Source: Annona cherimola (Eukaryota > Streptophyta > Magnoliopsida > Magnoliales > Annonaceae). From it: DNA of 64,000 nucleotides. The stretch is taken from positions 39,914,012 through 39,978,011 of the forward strand of contig CM059971.1 of the NCBI GenBank assembly GCA_030490835.1, read 5' to 3'. Each line of letters begins with the position of its first letter. Position 1 is the first letter of the stretch. Under the pieces are notes generated by a model that saw only the letters and a list, made by a program, of their open reading frames with translations, was not told where the DNA came from and searched no databases. Positions 33,629 to 46,500 of this stretch are shown here, piece by piece. Position numbers and translations under genes: made by a program.

Positions 33629-35282
33629 TGTTGGCCCCGAGTTAATGGCAAAACCCAAGAGGGGAGGGGTGAATTGTGTTCTTAAAAATTTCTTTGGTAA
33701 CTTAAAAACTTAACCCCTTGTAAGTTTAATCCCCTTGAATAAAGAAACGAAATGGAAAGCAATGTAATGTAGAGAGCAGAAATGTAAATCAAGCAGACAA
33801 GATTTTTATAGTGGTTCGGGCAACCTCCCTACTCCACTCTTCCAAGCTCACACTCCTTGTGACTTGGGTTCCACTATTGTATTCTTCAAATACAATTAGA
33901 GCCACTGCTCTCTTCTAGATGCCAGCTCTAGGGGGCTTCAAACAAAACACAGCATAAGTAGGTGACGAGTTCCACTCCAATCACACACTACTTTACTTAC
34001 ACTTGATCTTAGTTCCTCAAACTAAATCAAGTTCAATACAGACAAATGAAATAACAGAAGGAGTCTACACTTTACAGATGTGTAGAAACAATTTGGCTCA
34101 GAGAAGAACTTGTAATGTAGGCTTTGAAGATTCAGAAGTTGAGCTCTTGCAGTTTGAAGCAAAGTTCTTCCTCTTTGAATGACTTGATCTCTTTTAAGGC
34201 TCTTGAAGATGGGAGTTAAGCTCTCTTAATGATTTCAGCTACTTCCCTCATCCACCATGAATGCCTTTTATAATTTTAGAGGGAATCCGAACGTTAGAGG
34301 GTAGGTGGCGCGCATTTAATGCGCCAACGTTCGAAAAGTATCCGACCGTTGCGACCCAAGTCGCAGGCGGAGTCGACTTCGGATGCGACTTCACCCAAGT
34401 CGCAGATGGAGTCGACTTCGGGTGCGACTTCGCCTTTCCGTAGCGACTTTAAGTTTCAGGCTGGGTCGACTTGGGTATCGACTTGACCCAAGTCGCAAGT
34501 GAAGTTGACTTCAGGTGCGACTTCACTTCATCAGTTTTCTTGATGAACTTGAATAATTTCCGGAATGCTTTGCTCCTTCATGCCTTTTGTTTGTTTTGCA
34601 TTTTTCATATCTTCTTGGATCATTTTGTCTTCCCTTTAACTTGCTTGACTTCTTTACTTCACTAATATTTTGTAGACCTTGTGAAGCTGGAAAACTTGTA
34701 TGATTGATTTGCCTTTGATTCATGCATCTTGCTTTATTTTGATATTAGTCTTCATATCTTGAATTTCTTCATCTTAAAATATGCTTGAAGCTTTGCCTTG
34801 GACTTGAGAATCTTAAGTTGATCTTGAAAAAGAGCTTGAATCTGTATTTTGGACTTTGAAGGATGTCAAGTCGAACTCGGGGTCGACTTCGTCTGCGACT
34901 TCGCCCAAGTCACAACTGGAGTCGACTTCGACTGCGACTTCGGTATACTTCTCTCCCAAATTCAACTCTGGAGTGATTTTAGCATCTGAAGTCGATGCTG
35001 GAGTCGACTTCGTTTGCGACTTGGCTTCCCAAGTCGCAAGTGGAGTCGACTTGGCCTGCGACTTCACCTGCTCTTCTCCCAATTTCATCTCTGGAGTGTT
35101 TTGGCACTTTGAAGTCGATCTTGGAGTCAACTTGGGAAACGACTTGGCCTTCCATGCTTTATTTTCTTCAAATGTATATCCCTTAAACATTTTCACAAAC
35201 GTGTTAGTAGCCAAGACTTACTCAAATTGATTTGTTAATCATCAAAACATAGATTTAGCTTGTTTTCCACATATTTCCAACA
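33629..35282 (-). mobile_element. Sirevirus solo LTR (1,654 bp) in A5
   Basis: TGTTGGCCCC at the left, TTTCCAACA at the right: the reverse of the LTR at 4686-6340. A perfect TSD ATATG flanks it (33624-33628 and 35283-35287), and joining the flanks restores the ACACATATGAGTAATAATAC sequence seen in the other array LTRs. It has at least seven GTCGAC palindromes in U3 (34370-35060) and one copy of the 49-bp unit. A solo LTR arises by recombination between the two LTRs of an element. Confidence 0.96.
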
Positions 35283-37586
35283 ATATGAGTAATAATACTC
35301 AGTAAGCAAGTCTTTTTCTTTGGCAAGTAAACATTTTCCTTTCATTCAAATGCATTTCTCCCTATTTGGTAGGAGACACTTACCAAGTGATCAATTACCA
35401 ATGGGACAGAAACCTTTTCATGCATTTCATAAGAATGCAATGCATGCATTCATTCATTCATGACTTTCCTTGTGCCTTCAACTTCTGAGAGGATGCCGCC
35501 GGCACACAGCCCTTGCGACTTGGCAATAGTGAAGGGGGACCCTCTGATCTGCTTACTACCTCCACCAAAGCCCTTCCTTGTGCACCATGTTCATACATAC
35601 ATATGCCGGCATGACATGTTTCTTAAAACTTGATAAATCATTTAGAGAGTAATTTAACAAGCAGTTAGCAATCATTTCATGTAAAGCATTATAGGAATGA
35701 CTATCCTTAAATATAATTCATAAAACATGTGAGCAAACAATTTGCAATCATTTAGAAATATTTTAGAAAGCATATAGCTTGCTTACCTCCTAAGTCTGTG
35801 TCCTCCTCCTTTTCCTTTTCTTTTCCTATACAAGAAAAAATAATATTTTATCTAGATCATTCCATGTCTTAAATTGTTTCCCATGAGTGCTTTATAATCA
35901 TTCATTACCTCATTTCTATAGAGGTTACTTTTATAAAGATACTTGGTCATTACCTCCTTATATGAATTTTTTTATCCATAAATCCTTTTAAAATTCCATC
36001 CATATATCCTCATAAATATATAAAAATAAATCTCAAATTTTTCCCAAAATCACGCTGTTCACTGTTCATAGTAAATGTAGCAAATTACTGTAGAAGATTA
36101 TTGTAGCAATTTACTGTGCAAATCATTGTTTACGTTTACTGTTCACCCGAGGTTACTGTTCACAGCGACGTGGGTTAGTGTTCATGGGTTCCAAAAATTG
36201 ACTTTTTTTCCAAAAATAAAAAATACCATGACATAGCTTATGCTTATTATATCATGGAAAATTCATAATTTTTGAATTTTTCATTATTCACTTGGCCAAA
36301 TAAATCATTTTTTCCATATACTAAAAATCAATATAAATTCACTTAAGCATAATCCTTAATTCTAAAAATCATGAGATTAATATATCATGATTTCAACATC
36401 ATAATTATCATAATCATACCTCTTAAATCATCATTTATCAAATTTGGAGCATTATTTACACATATCATACATGATTTTCCCGAATCTCTATCTTCGCTCC
36501 AAATTTTCGATATTTTGGCATAATTCCAACTAAGCATTATAACTTTACTTATTTTCTCATGCTTAGGCATTTTCTAAGCATGGTTTTACCCTATTTAACA
36601 CCCAAAAAAAATTTGGGAAGAAATCACTTACCCGACGTGGAGATTTTCCTCTTTTTCTCACACTTTCTCTTTTTAACTTTCTCCCCTTCTTTCTCCTCAA
36701 GGCTAAAATGTGCTGGGGGTGGAAAATGCTCAAATGGAGCTAGTTTTGCTGTGCTTTGGACGTCCCCCCTTGGCCCCTGTTTATAGGACTTGATTTTTCA
36801 TAAAATAAGATTTTACCCCTCGCTTGAGGTGTTAAATTGCAAATGTGTTTTTTTATAATTTTAAAAGGTGCATGGAGCCTTATAGGCCTGCTCCAGCCCC
36901 CCTATGGCAGCCCTATTTTTCTAGGTTTTCTATTTATTAAAATTTATTTATTTTAAGCTAATTAAATCCTAGCCGTAGATTTATGATGATGATGATTTTA
37001 GACCATTGATTTTTGGCCAAATATCCACCCACCCCCTGCCATGCCCCTGCAATAGCTGTTGTTTATATATTATTTTTTATTTTTTAATTATTTAATTTAA
37101 TAAAAAGTCAAATGGAATTTAATGAAAAAGATAAGTTACTTTTTGATCTCCATTTGACGTTTAATCTTGACCCTTGATTTGTGATTTTCATCACATCTTA
37201 ACCCATTCATCATGTTCATCATGAATTTTTAACCATTCATTAAAAAATTCATCGAAATCCGACGCCTGGATTGCAAATTATGAAATTTTCTTTAATTTTC
37301 TACTAAAATCCAAAATTGGATTGAAATATCAAAAAGAATTGCTATTTCGTCCTGTAGTGATTAAATCTCCTTTTTCATCTATTCGTGATTAAGTTAATCC
37401 AAGTGATTAACCCTTAATCACCTTGGTTACCGTTCACATTACTATTCACGTACATTATTCACGTGGTTTAATATCACAATTGCATTTCTTTAACCTCTAA
37501 TACATATGTTTTCATACTCATGAATATATATTTCATTAATACATTACCTAGGGTTTTATACACGTGTCTAGGATTGGGGTTTCACA

Positions 37587-38220
37587 ATCCTCCCCCCCCT
37601 ACATTAGGTTTCGTCCCGAAACCTGTTATTTTCTATTACGCTTCTGCTGCGCAATTTTCATCTTATCGTATCATCAATCATCAATCATCTCTAATAAACA
37701 AGTTAGTATCCACTGCTCTCTTTCCATATACACATGACATATATGTGTAAACTTAATTTTATAGCAAAGAATCATCTTTGCATCAAAATATCCTCTATTC
37801 ATTAATCTTTCAAAAGTTGATTAGCCTCTTCTGACTTTTGTTAATTCCTTTTCCCTACATAGTGTCTATAACTAGGTCATGCCTATGTAGACTACAATCT
37901 AGTCTTATTTCCATAAACCCATCATTATTGTGGAGAGATAATCCTCTCGCACCTATCTTCAAATGCATCAAGATTGGAAAATAATTCTAAACAATTCATT
38001 TTCTTCCTTAATCTATGACGTTCCAATTCTATATCATGATATATGATACCATCTTCTGTGGTATCACACATTTCCTATCATCCATAATTTTTCTCTTTCC
38101 ACGCCTATTTACCAATCCTTGCTCTGATACCAATTTCTGTGGCATCAGACCTATTCTTTCATCATCCTTTATTTTCTCCTTCTCTCGCCTATTTACCAAT
38201 CTTGCTTTAATGCCACCTTC
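37587..38220 (-). other. array internal domain INT5 (634 bp)
   Basis: PPT complement with a run of eight C at 37592-37599, perfect hairpin GGTTTCGTCCCGAAACC at 37607-37623, three PBS-like repeats between about 38040 and 38220. No supported ORF. Confidence 0.88.
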
Positions 38221-40099
38221 TGTGGCGCCCCAAACCGAGGTGTCCACATATGCCTTACTCCAGGATCTTGTCAATTGGTAAATGTGACTCAGGATTGTGG
38301 CCCTAATCACGCGGCGGGTACTTTAATTGGATCCCGTCCAAAAAAAATTCTTTCCTTTTCTTTCATCACATAAGCATCCACTTTATTTATAATAGACTCA
38401 TCCATATGTTCATAAAATCATTCATATCTTCTTTTTATTAAAATAATTTACATAAGTACAATTATGTTTGTAATATCCATTACTTCAACATGATTATCAT
38501 AAATTTGACCCTTTGGACGCATACATAGAACCGCAATTAAATTTGCAGGTTATTTCTACTTGGCATCCTTTATGAGTCAGCTCCATAGCCTGTATTGTCA
38601 TTTTGAAAACATATATGAGTAATAATACTCAGTAAGCAAGCCTTTTTCTTTGGCAAGTAAACATTTTCCTTTCATTCAAATGCATTTCTCCCCATTTGGT
38701 AAGAGACACTTACCAAGTGATCAATTACCAATGGGACAAAAACCTTTTCATGCATTTAATGAGAATGCAATGCATTCATTCATTGATAACTTTCCTTGTG
38801 CCTCCAACCTCTGGGAGGACGCCGCCGGAACACAGCTCTTGCGACTTGGCAATAGTAAAGGGGGACCCTCTGATCCGCTTATTACCTCCATCAAAGCATC
38901 TCCTTGTGAACCATGTTAATACATACATATGCCGGCATGACATGCTCCGTAAAACTTGATAAATCATTTAGAGAGTAATTTAACAAGCAGTTAATAATCA
39001 TTTCATGTAAAGCATTATAGGAATGACCATCCTTAAATATAATTCATAAAACATGTGAGCAAACAATTTGCAATCATTTAGAAATATTTTAGAAAACATA
39101 TAGCTTGCTTACCTCTTAAGTTTGTGTCCTCATCCTTTTCCTTTCCTTTTTCTATACAAGAAAAAATGATATTTTATCTATATCATTCCATGTCTTAGAT
39201 TGCTTCCCATGAGTACTTTATAGTCATTCATTATCTCAGTTCTATAGAGGTTAATTTTATAAAGATACTTGGTCATTACCTCCTTATATAGATTTTTTTA
39301 TCCATAAATCCTTTTAAAATTTCATCCATATATCCTCATAAATATATAAAAATAAATCTCAATTTTTTCCAAAATCGCGCTGTTCACTATTCATAGTTAC
39401 TGTAGCAAATTATTGCAACAATTTACTGTTGCAAATCACTATTTATTTTTTATTTTTTAATTATTTTATTTAATAAAAAAGTCAAATGGAATTTAATGAA
39501 AAAGATAAGTTACTTTTTGATCTCCATTTGATGTTTAATCTTGACCCTTGATTTGTGATTTTTATCACATCTTAACCCATTCATCATGTTCATCATGAAT
39601 TTTTAACCATCCATAAAAAATTTTATCGAAATCTGACGCCCGGATTGCAAATTATGAATTTTTCTTTAATTTTTCACTAAAATCCAAAATTGGATTAAAA
39701 TATAAAAAAAATACTATTTCGTCCTGTAGTGATTAAAACTCATTTTTCGTCTTTTCGTGATTAAGTTATTCCAAGTGATTAACCCTTAATCGCCTTAGTT
39801 ACTATTCATATTACTATTCATGTGCACTATTCACGTAGTTTAATCCCACAATTGCATTTCTTTAACCTCTAATACACATGTTTTCATACTCATGAATATA
39901 TATTTCATTAATACATTACCTAGGGTTTTATACACATGTCTAAGATTGTGAAACTACTATTCATGTGCACTATTCACGTGGTTTAATCCCACAATTGCAT
40001 TTTTTTAACCTCTAATACACATGTTTTCATACTCATGAATATATATTTCATTAATACATTACCTAGGGTTTTATACAGCGTCTAAGATTGGGTTTCACA
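38221..40099 (-). repeat. array LTR A6, internally deleted (1,879 bp)
   Basis: Starts TGTGGCGCC, ends GGTTTCACA just before the right TSD. About 0.95 kb is missing at about 39437, where the ACTGTT cluster jumps to the TTTATTTTTTATTTTTTAAT tract. Near the end a ~143-bp segment is tandemly duplicated (39812 and 39955 both start TACTATTCATGTGCAC). Confidence 0.88.
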
Positions 40100-40104
40100 G
40101 TCCC
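40100..40104. other. target-site duplication of array, right copy
   Basis: GTCCC directly after the last LTR base, identical to 13887-13891. Confidence 0.88.
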
Positions 40105-41907
40105 ACAAAATGATTAAAAAATATATCAAAATATATATATACATGGGCAAGCATGGGACGTCCGCTTAGGAAAAAATTCAAAGGGAAAAAATCCGAGGAG
40201 GGCAGCCCTAGCACGTCCCAAGGCCAGCTAGAAGGAAGGGAAAAAGAGGAGAAAAAGAGAAGAAAAAAGGGGAAGAAAGAAAGGGATTCAAGTTAGAAAA
40301 GATAGAACTAAGTTTCCTTAGAAACAAGTAAGTATATCCTGAGTTGTGAATCATTTAAACGAAGTTTTCTACCTCTAATTATAGGTCATGAATATGATTC
40401 ATAAAGAACTCTTAAAGGATGATTTATGATACCCTTGATTTGGGTATTGAATGAGGTTTGAATGATATGTATGAAATCAAGGGTTCGAGAGGGAGAAATT
40501 GGAAGCTAGGGTTGATTTTGGGCAAAGAACCTATCTTGAATTTTCTTAAAACCCTAAGCTAAGTTGCTGTTTTGTTTAAGTATCATGATTATGACATAAT
40601 TCATGTTCTTATGAATTATATATGTTAATTTGGGCATAAGCTAAAGATTTCAGAAAGGATAGAACTTAGGGTTTCATATTTGACCCAATTTTCCACTTTT
40701 TGTGTTAAATATGATGCAAGGATTAGCCTAAATGATATATGGATGAATTGTAGGATAAAGTACTCTAAATTAAGGACCCTCGGGATGTCCTACATAGGGT
40801 GGAAGAGATGACCCTAAATCTGATTTTTTGGCATGTATAAAGGGACGTCCAAATGGGGCCAAATAGGGTACCCTACATACATAATATGTTGCTGTTTTGT
40901 AAATAATTAAATTATGAATATTTTATAGGGTAAAATACCCTAGGATTAGGTTACTTTGGATGGCCAAAAAATGTTGGAAAGGTATGCCCTAAATCTGACT
41001 TTTTAGGATATGCAAATGTATGTCCAAAGAGGGGTGCAAAAGGTACCCAAAACATGTGTTTAAGTTGCTGTTTTGGGAGCAACTAATTTATAAATTTTAA
41101 ATATGTAATATTACCCTAAATTTTTTTTAATAAAATCGTGATTAATTTGTGGAATTTATAGATTAAAAATCTGTTTTGATTTAAGCATCAAAAGAAGCGT
41201 TTAAAGGATGAAAAGCAGGTACCAAAGTTGCTGTTATAGAACCCAATGATAAATAGATTATAATTACAGAAATAAATCCTAAATTAGATGTTAATTAAAG
41301 GATTTAATCATGCTGAATTAAGATACAAGTTGTTGTTTTGAAAAATTTTAATAAACACATAAGTTGTGTCATAAGATGAGTATATATGAAAGGATATGTA
41401 TGGACAAGTGATGAATAACTTATGTGATTTGCTAAAATGTAAAAATGCATAAAATAATGGTAAAATGCATGATTATGTTTCTATTTTTATGATTAATGAT
41501 AATCTCCAATTTTAAGATTAATATATGAAGCCTAAGAGATCGAATATGTGCTTAAAATGAGCACCGACGTGTGAAATGTAAAAAATAGATGAAAAATGAT
41601 AAATGGGAGGTATGAACCTCCATATGATGATAAATGAATGGTTATTATATGCATAAATGAATACCCTATGTATGGGTTTAGAAAATGATAAAGATTGAAT
41701 GGTATGATGCACAAGTATGTTCTATAAATGTGTACTCGACTTGGAATTCAAGTTGGTTGTGTATGAAATAAATTATGGGTTGAAAAACTAAGTGTATGCA
41801 AGCAAATGAAATTTTTATGAATGCAACGTCATTCTTATGTATAGGCAAAGGCAAAGAAAGTTGATTCGGAAAGCGAAGGCGGAACAGGTAAGCAAGCAAT
41901 TTTCTAT
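40105..41907 (+). repeat. L1: plus-strand gypsy LTR, continued and truncated
   Basis: Resumes L1 after the array. 40105-41880 runs collinear with the first half of L2 (for example the AATTTTTAGGTATGAT-type AT-rich stretch and the segments before the donor). It keeps the donor-like ACAG/GTAAGCAAGC at 41888 but breaks about 20 bases later, where Athila-type LTR sequence begins. The expected LTR end is absent. No gene is supported. Confidence 0.72.
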
Positions 41908-42537
41908 GTGCTTTTTACAAGATTAGCTACCTTATAAAATGATCTAATTACAGGATTCATCCTTAAAAAAGAAAAATCCCTGCCAGATCCATGTGTAGGC
42001 CATAGGTTTCTTATTTTGTTAAGGGGAGTTGTTTAATGGATAGGAATATACCGTTAAGACCTATTTAGTTATGAACAAGTTATGTATCTATCAATTCTAT
42101 TTCATTTAATTGCATGAGAGCATAGCGATTGAATATTGTGTAATTAGCTTTATATGTGTTGGAAGATATATATATATATATAAAGATTATTGAACTTAGA
42201 CTGGGAAATTCCTGCACAATCTAAGAAAAATGAACCAATGCGATATAGTTTAGATTCAAGGATTCCTGACTATCCCATCTGTCATCCCCATTTGATAAAT
42301 TCTTTTTTAGTATTCCCGCTATTCCGTTTAAACTCTTCTCTATTCTTTTACGTATTTTGTATCTTTTTAACATCAATTATGAAATCTCTTTCAACTCACT
42401 GAAAGCAACTGAACTAATTAATAATCTTAGTTAAACCATATCCTCGTGGGAACAATGCTTAACTCACTCTTTTACTTGATCGGCACGTATACTTGCGTTA
42501 AAACAAGCATTGTAATTAGACATATACGCAGCTCGTC
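41908..42537 (+). repeat. Athila/Tat-like LTR fragment (3' part)
   Basis: This is the reverse of 10798-11405: shared blocks include CTTTTTACAAGATTAGCTACC, GGGGAGTTGTTTAATGGATA and CATATACGCAGCTCGTC at its right end, one base before the LTR would finish. Both ends are junctions without the LTR tip, so it is a truncated piece, opposite in orientation to the LTR at 10798-12454. A TA microsatellite lies at about 42167-42182. Confidence 0.8.
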
Positions 42538-42740
42538 GGGAGAATAGAGAAGAAGGGAGCTGTCTCCCACCTTTTAGACGAGGCAGACAAATCGTTGCAC
42601 CGGAGTCGACTTGAACCCAAACCAAAGTCGACTTCGCCCTCTTGGAGTCGACTTCGGTGAAGTCGACTTAGCTCCATCGACTTGGGATTCTATATGCTTT
42701 CTAATTTTCTCCCCCTATTTAATTTAACATTTCATGTTTC
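42538..42740 (-). other. post-pol region with GTCGAC motifs and PPT-like tract
   Basis: TTTTCTCCCCCTATTT at about 42704-42719 is the complement of a Sirevirus PPT (AGGGGGAGAAAA) placed directly after pol. 42600-42690 holds four or five GTCGAC motifs, as in 2305-2440. Confidence 0.75.
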
Positions 42741-43593
42741 TAATCAATGTCAATCATGCCCATATCATTTCTACTTTTGTAAAATGATTTTTTTGCCAAT
42801 GGTTTGGTGAAAATATCTACAATTTGGTCCTTAGTTTTAACATATTCTAAGCAAATATCATGATTTTCAACATATTCCCGAATGAAATAATTTCTCATAT
42901 CTATAGCTTAGTTCTAGAATGCAACACAAGATTTTTTGTTAAACAAATTGCACTGGTATTTTCACATCTAATTGGTATATCCTTATAATCAATGTCATAA
43001 TCTTTAAGTTGTTGTTTCATCCAAAGCAGTTGGGCACAATAGCTCCTGGTGGCAATATATTGGGCTTCCGCAGTAGATAGAGCAACACTAGTTTATTTTC
43101 TTGAAAACCATGAAACCATCATGTTTCCAAGAAACTGACATGTTCCACTAGTACTTTTTCTATCTACTTTGTAACCGACAAAATCCGCATCTAGGTAGCC
43201 GATTAGATCAAATGTTGAACCCTTTGGATACCATAGACCTAGATTAGTAGTATTAATTAAATATCTAAAAATTATTTTTACAGCAATTAGATGTGACTCT
43301 TTAGGACATGATTGAAATCTTGAACACATGCAAACACTAAACAGAATATTAGGTCGAGAAGCAGTCAAATACAGTAAAAATCCTATCATGCTTCTATACG
43401 ATTTTTGTTCAACAGACTTACCTTTTTCTTTCTTGTCGATTTTGATGGTGGAACTCATGGGTGTGTTTGCTCCTTTGCTATTTAGCATTCCAAACTTCTT
43501 GAGCATTTTCTTGACGTATTTGGACTGATTTATAAAAATTCCTTCGGCTAGTTGCTTAATTTGCAATCTAGGGAATAAGTTTAGCTCTCCCAT
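42741..43593 (-). pseudogene. copia RT C-terminus and RNase H (broken)
   Basis: 43593-43093 reads open: [54 protein letters not shown] and [14 protein letters not shown]. It retains the segment deleted in the copy at 1830. A stop at about 43090 (Gln codon in the other copy) is followed by recognisable RNase H (LSTAE, QLLWMKQQLKDYD, REYVENHD, IFTKPL) down to about 42741 with further damage. Confidence 0.9.
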
Positions 43594-46500
43594 TGTGAAG
43601 CCCCACCTATGTTAGAACCTAGAAAATGTAGTTCAAGGCTTGTATCAAGATGGAATTAGGGGAATTAATTTAAACAAGGTGATTAAGTTAATTTTCCAAG
43701 ATTATTATGATAATTACGCGCATTGAAGGATGAAAAAATGCTTATGTGGAAAGTGCAATTAATGCTATTTATCATTTTAATTATTGATTTAATATTTGAT
43801 ATATTTATATCTTAAGATTTATAAGGTAGAATGACTTGAAAATTTAAGAGATAGCCTAAGATGGTATGATACCTTAATCTATGAAGGGCTTATGTGTATA
43901 CATTAGGCATATGAATATGATTCATGAGAAATTTAAATAGATTTTGAATGATTTTGTTATTTTGAGGATTTATTACGATTGGGGCCAATAATTATAAATG
44001 ACGATCAAATTAATCGTTATAAGCCAATATGGGTCAATAGGATTAAAGTGGCTTAATGATAATTGGAAATCATAAATATATCATGAATAATTATTTTAAT
44101 TTTTCATAATTTGATTTATGGAAATTAGGAGGATAATTAATGAGTTAAGTTGAAAAATGCTAGAAAATTCATAACTTAACGCCTATAAGGCAAATTGAGG
44201 TGAAATTTGAAAGACTGGCGTATAATTATGGGTTTAATCATATGGATGGTTTGGATCATAAAAATTATGAAGGGAAAAGGGTTAATCGACTAAGATTATA
44301 TGATATTTTATGAATTAAATCATTTTGCTAATATCTTAGCATGTATTCATATTTTTGAGATGAGATTTTTATATGACTAAGCTAAGGTGCTCTAAATTAA
44401 GAATGGGTGGGATTATGCTAAACTTTGCTAGAAAATCATAAATGACGTGTTAAGTATAATTAATTATTAATGATGGGATGTAATTAAGGCATTTGACTTA
44501 TGGGCACTAAAGGCGAATTTGCATTAAAGCAAATGTTGACATTTGCACCAACTATGGACACATGTCATTGTAGTATGCATTTGAATTAAATTAAAGCAAT
44601 TAAAGTCAACTAAAATTAATGTAAATATTGACTAATTGCAACCAAGTGCATATGTGGCACATGGTGGAACGCCCATGGTGAAATGCATTGGATTCTTGAT
44701 TTTTTTATAATGATAAATATGTATCTAAATTACCTATACAATTAGGGTAAATAAATGACCATAAATTAAAATGAAATTCTATGGCATAAAATGTCAAAAT
44801 ATGAAGCCAAATGGACGTGCAAATGTGGACAACCATGTGTATGAATTTTGGTCAATTATTATTAAATAAAAAATGCAAAAATCTACATGGAAATGCAGCT
44901 ACCTAGGGACGTCCACAGCTGGGGAATTAAATGGGCAAATTTTTTAAACGGTGGAAATTTAGGCAGCCAATTAATACAATGGACAGCATGGATGTCCATC
45001 CATTTTCAGCAGCAATTAAATATATATAAAATATTTTTCCAGCAGCCATAGGGTAGAATTTAAGGCAGCTAGGTAGTCTATAGGAGCATGGAAACTTGGG
45101 CAGCAAGCATAGAAATGCACGGTCAATATTGAGGCAGCACATTGAATGGATTAAATGCATAAATTCGGTGGTAAAAAAATGGGCAGATTCCAGCTCCTTA
45201 TAAATAGGTAATGGGCAGCAATGGAGAATGTTCTAACGTGATGGGAGGAAGAAAAAAAATGGAAAATGAAGGAGGTAGCAGGGACGTCCAATTTTTAGGT
45301 ATGATTGCTAAGCTTTTACCCTATTTATTCCATGCTCCATGTACGTCCAGCAGTTGCATGAGAGAAAATAAATTTTTGCCATTAAAAGGGACGTCCAACC
45401 TGCATATGAAGAACATGAATTTCTGTTATTAATGAGACGTGTAATCTGGTTATGGAAGAGAGAAATTTCTGTTTATTTTGATTTAATTCAATAATTAAAC
45501 AACTGTTATATGATAAATTGGGTTGATGAATTAAGAATATATCATATATGGGTATATCTTCAAGTGGACGCTCAAATTATGCATAGATTTAAATTTCTGT
45601 TATATTTAAGTTTCAGAAATTTTAAATGAATTTAGGGCATTACAAATCATAAACAAATCCTACAAATGGTTACAAGAATGGTTGATAGATAACACCTTAT
45701 GTATGTATAGTTAAGGTGTAAATTTCATAAATGAAATTTAGAAATATGAGACTATATAGGGCTGTTTTGTAAAAGGGGATAAATTCCAGAAATTTTGATT
45801 GAATTTAACTTGCTATAGATTCTATACAAACCCTCAAGATGATTATAAGAGTTATTGGTTGATAATTCTTTTATATATACATATAAAGAAATGAAAGGAT
45901 ATGAGTAATATATGACAAATATGCATGTATATGTGGCTAAATTGAAATATATTATCTTTTCGAAAATTTAGAGTGAACTTAGCTTGTCAAAGATTGTAAA
46001 CAAGCCATTTGAATGATTTCATAAGTTTAGAACTCTAAACATGTAGATTAAATGAAGCAATAAACAATTACAAAGTTGTATATGTATGTGGTTGTTAAAA
46101 AGATGAATGTAAATTCAAAGAGTTGAATATAAGCAAGTCTCTTGAAAATCTAAGTGAATAAATACCTTAGGCTTGGGTATTTAATAAAGTAAATGAGCAA
46201 TTGCTATACTTATAAAGGTAGGTATGTAATATGTCACCATTAAGGAAAGTGAATATTAATGATTATTAAAAAGGGTATATATGGCTAAATAAGAAATGTG
46301 GACAATCATTCTAAATAAAGTTTTGATAGAAGATTAGCATGTTATGAGATATGATAGGACATCTTGAGTAATTTCAAGAAATTCCTACATAAAATATAAG
46401 TATAGAAGGAAAGAAACAACCCAAGTATTAAATTTGTATGGATATGTGGTTATAGGAAAATACAAATGCTAATGTCAAGGAAAGAATGATTTAAAGTTAG

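Larger units (their letters stand above)
27078..37586 (-). repeat. array LTR A5, split by two solo LTRs
   Basis: A5 pieces are 27078-27632, 33531-33628 and 35283-37586; the rest is inserted L2 and a Sirevirus LTR. The first piece contains a partial duplication: 27390-27632 restarts the LTR at about its 62nd base (TGACTCAAGATTGTTGCCC) after 27389 has already reached position ~312. Without inserts and duplication A5 is about 2.64 kb, like its neighbours. Confidence 0.88.
13892..40099 (-). mobile_element. tandem LTR-internal array of a non-autonomous gypsy-type retrotransposon
   Basis: Six LTRs (starts 13892, 17215, 20513, 23807, 27078, 38221) alternate with five internal domains of 634-641 bp, all in one orientation (PPT after each LTR's right end, PBS before the next LTR's left end, so transcription would be minus-strand). 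Unit length is about 3.27-3.32 kb. The whole is flanked by one TSD, GTCCC. No gag or pol remains. L2 (27633-33530) and a Sirevirus solo LTR (33629-35282) are later insertions in the fifth LTR; without them and their TSDs the array is about 18.6 kb. Confidence 0.92.

Noticed and set aside
34856..35230. Valine/serine/aspartate-rich ORFs in Sirevirus LTRs (also 4834-5227, 5270-5545, 63638-63994)
   Set aside because: They are translations of the GTCGAC/AAGTCGCA repeats in several frames and both strands.
42167..42182. TA microsatellite
   Set aside because: Short simple repeat within an LTR fragment; no further meaning supported.
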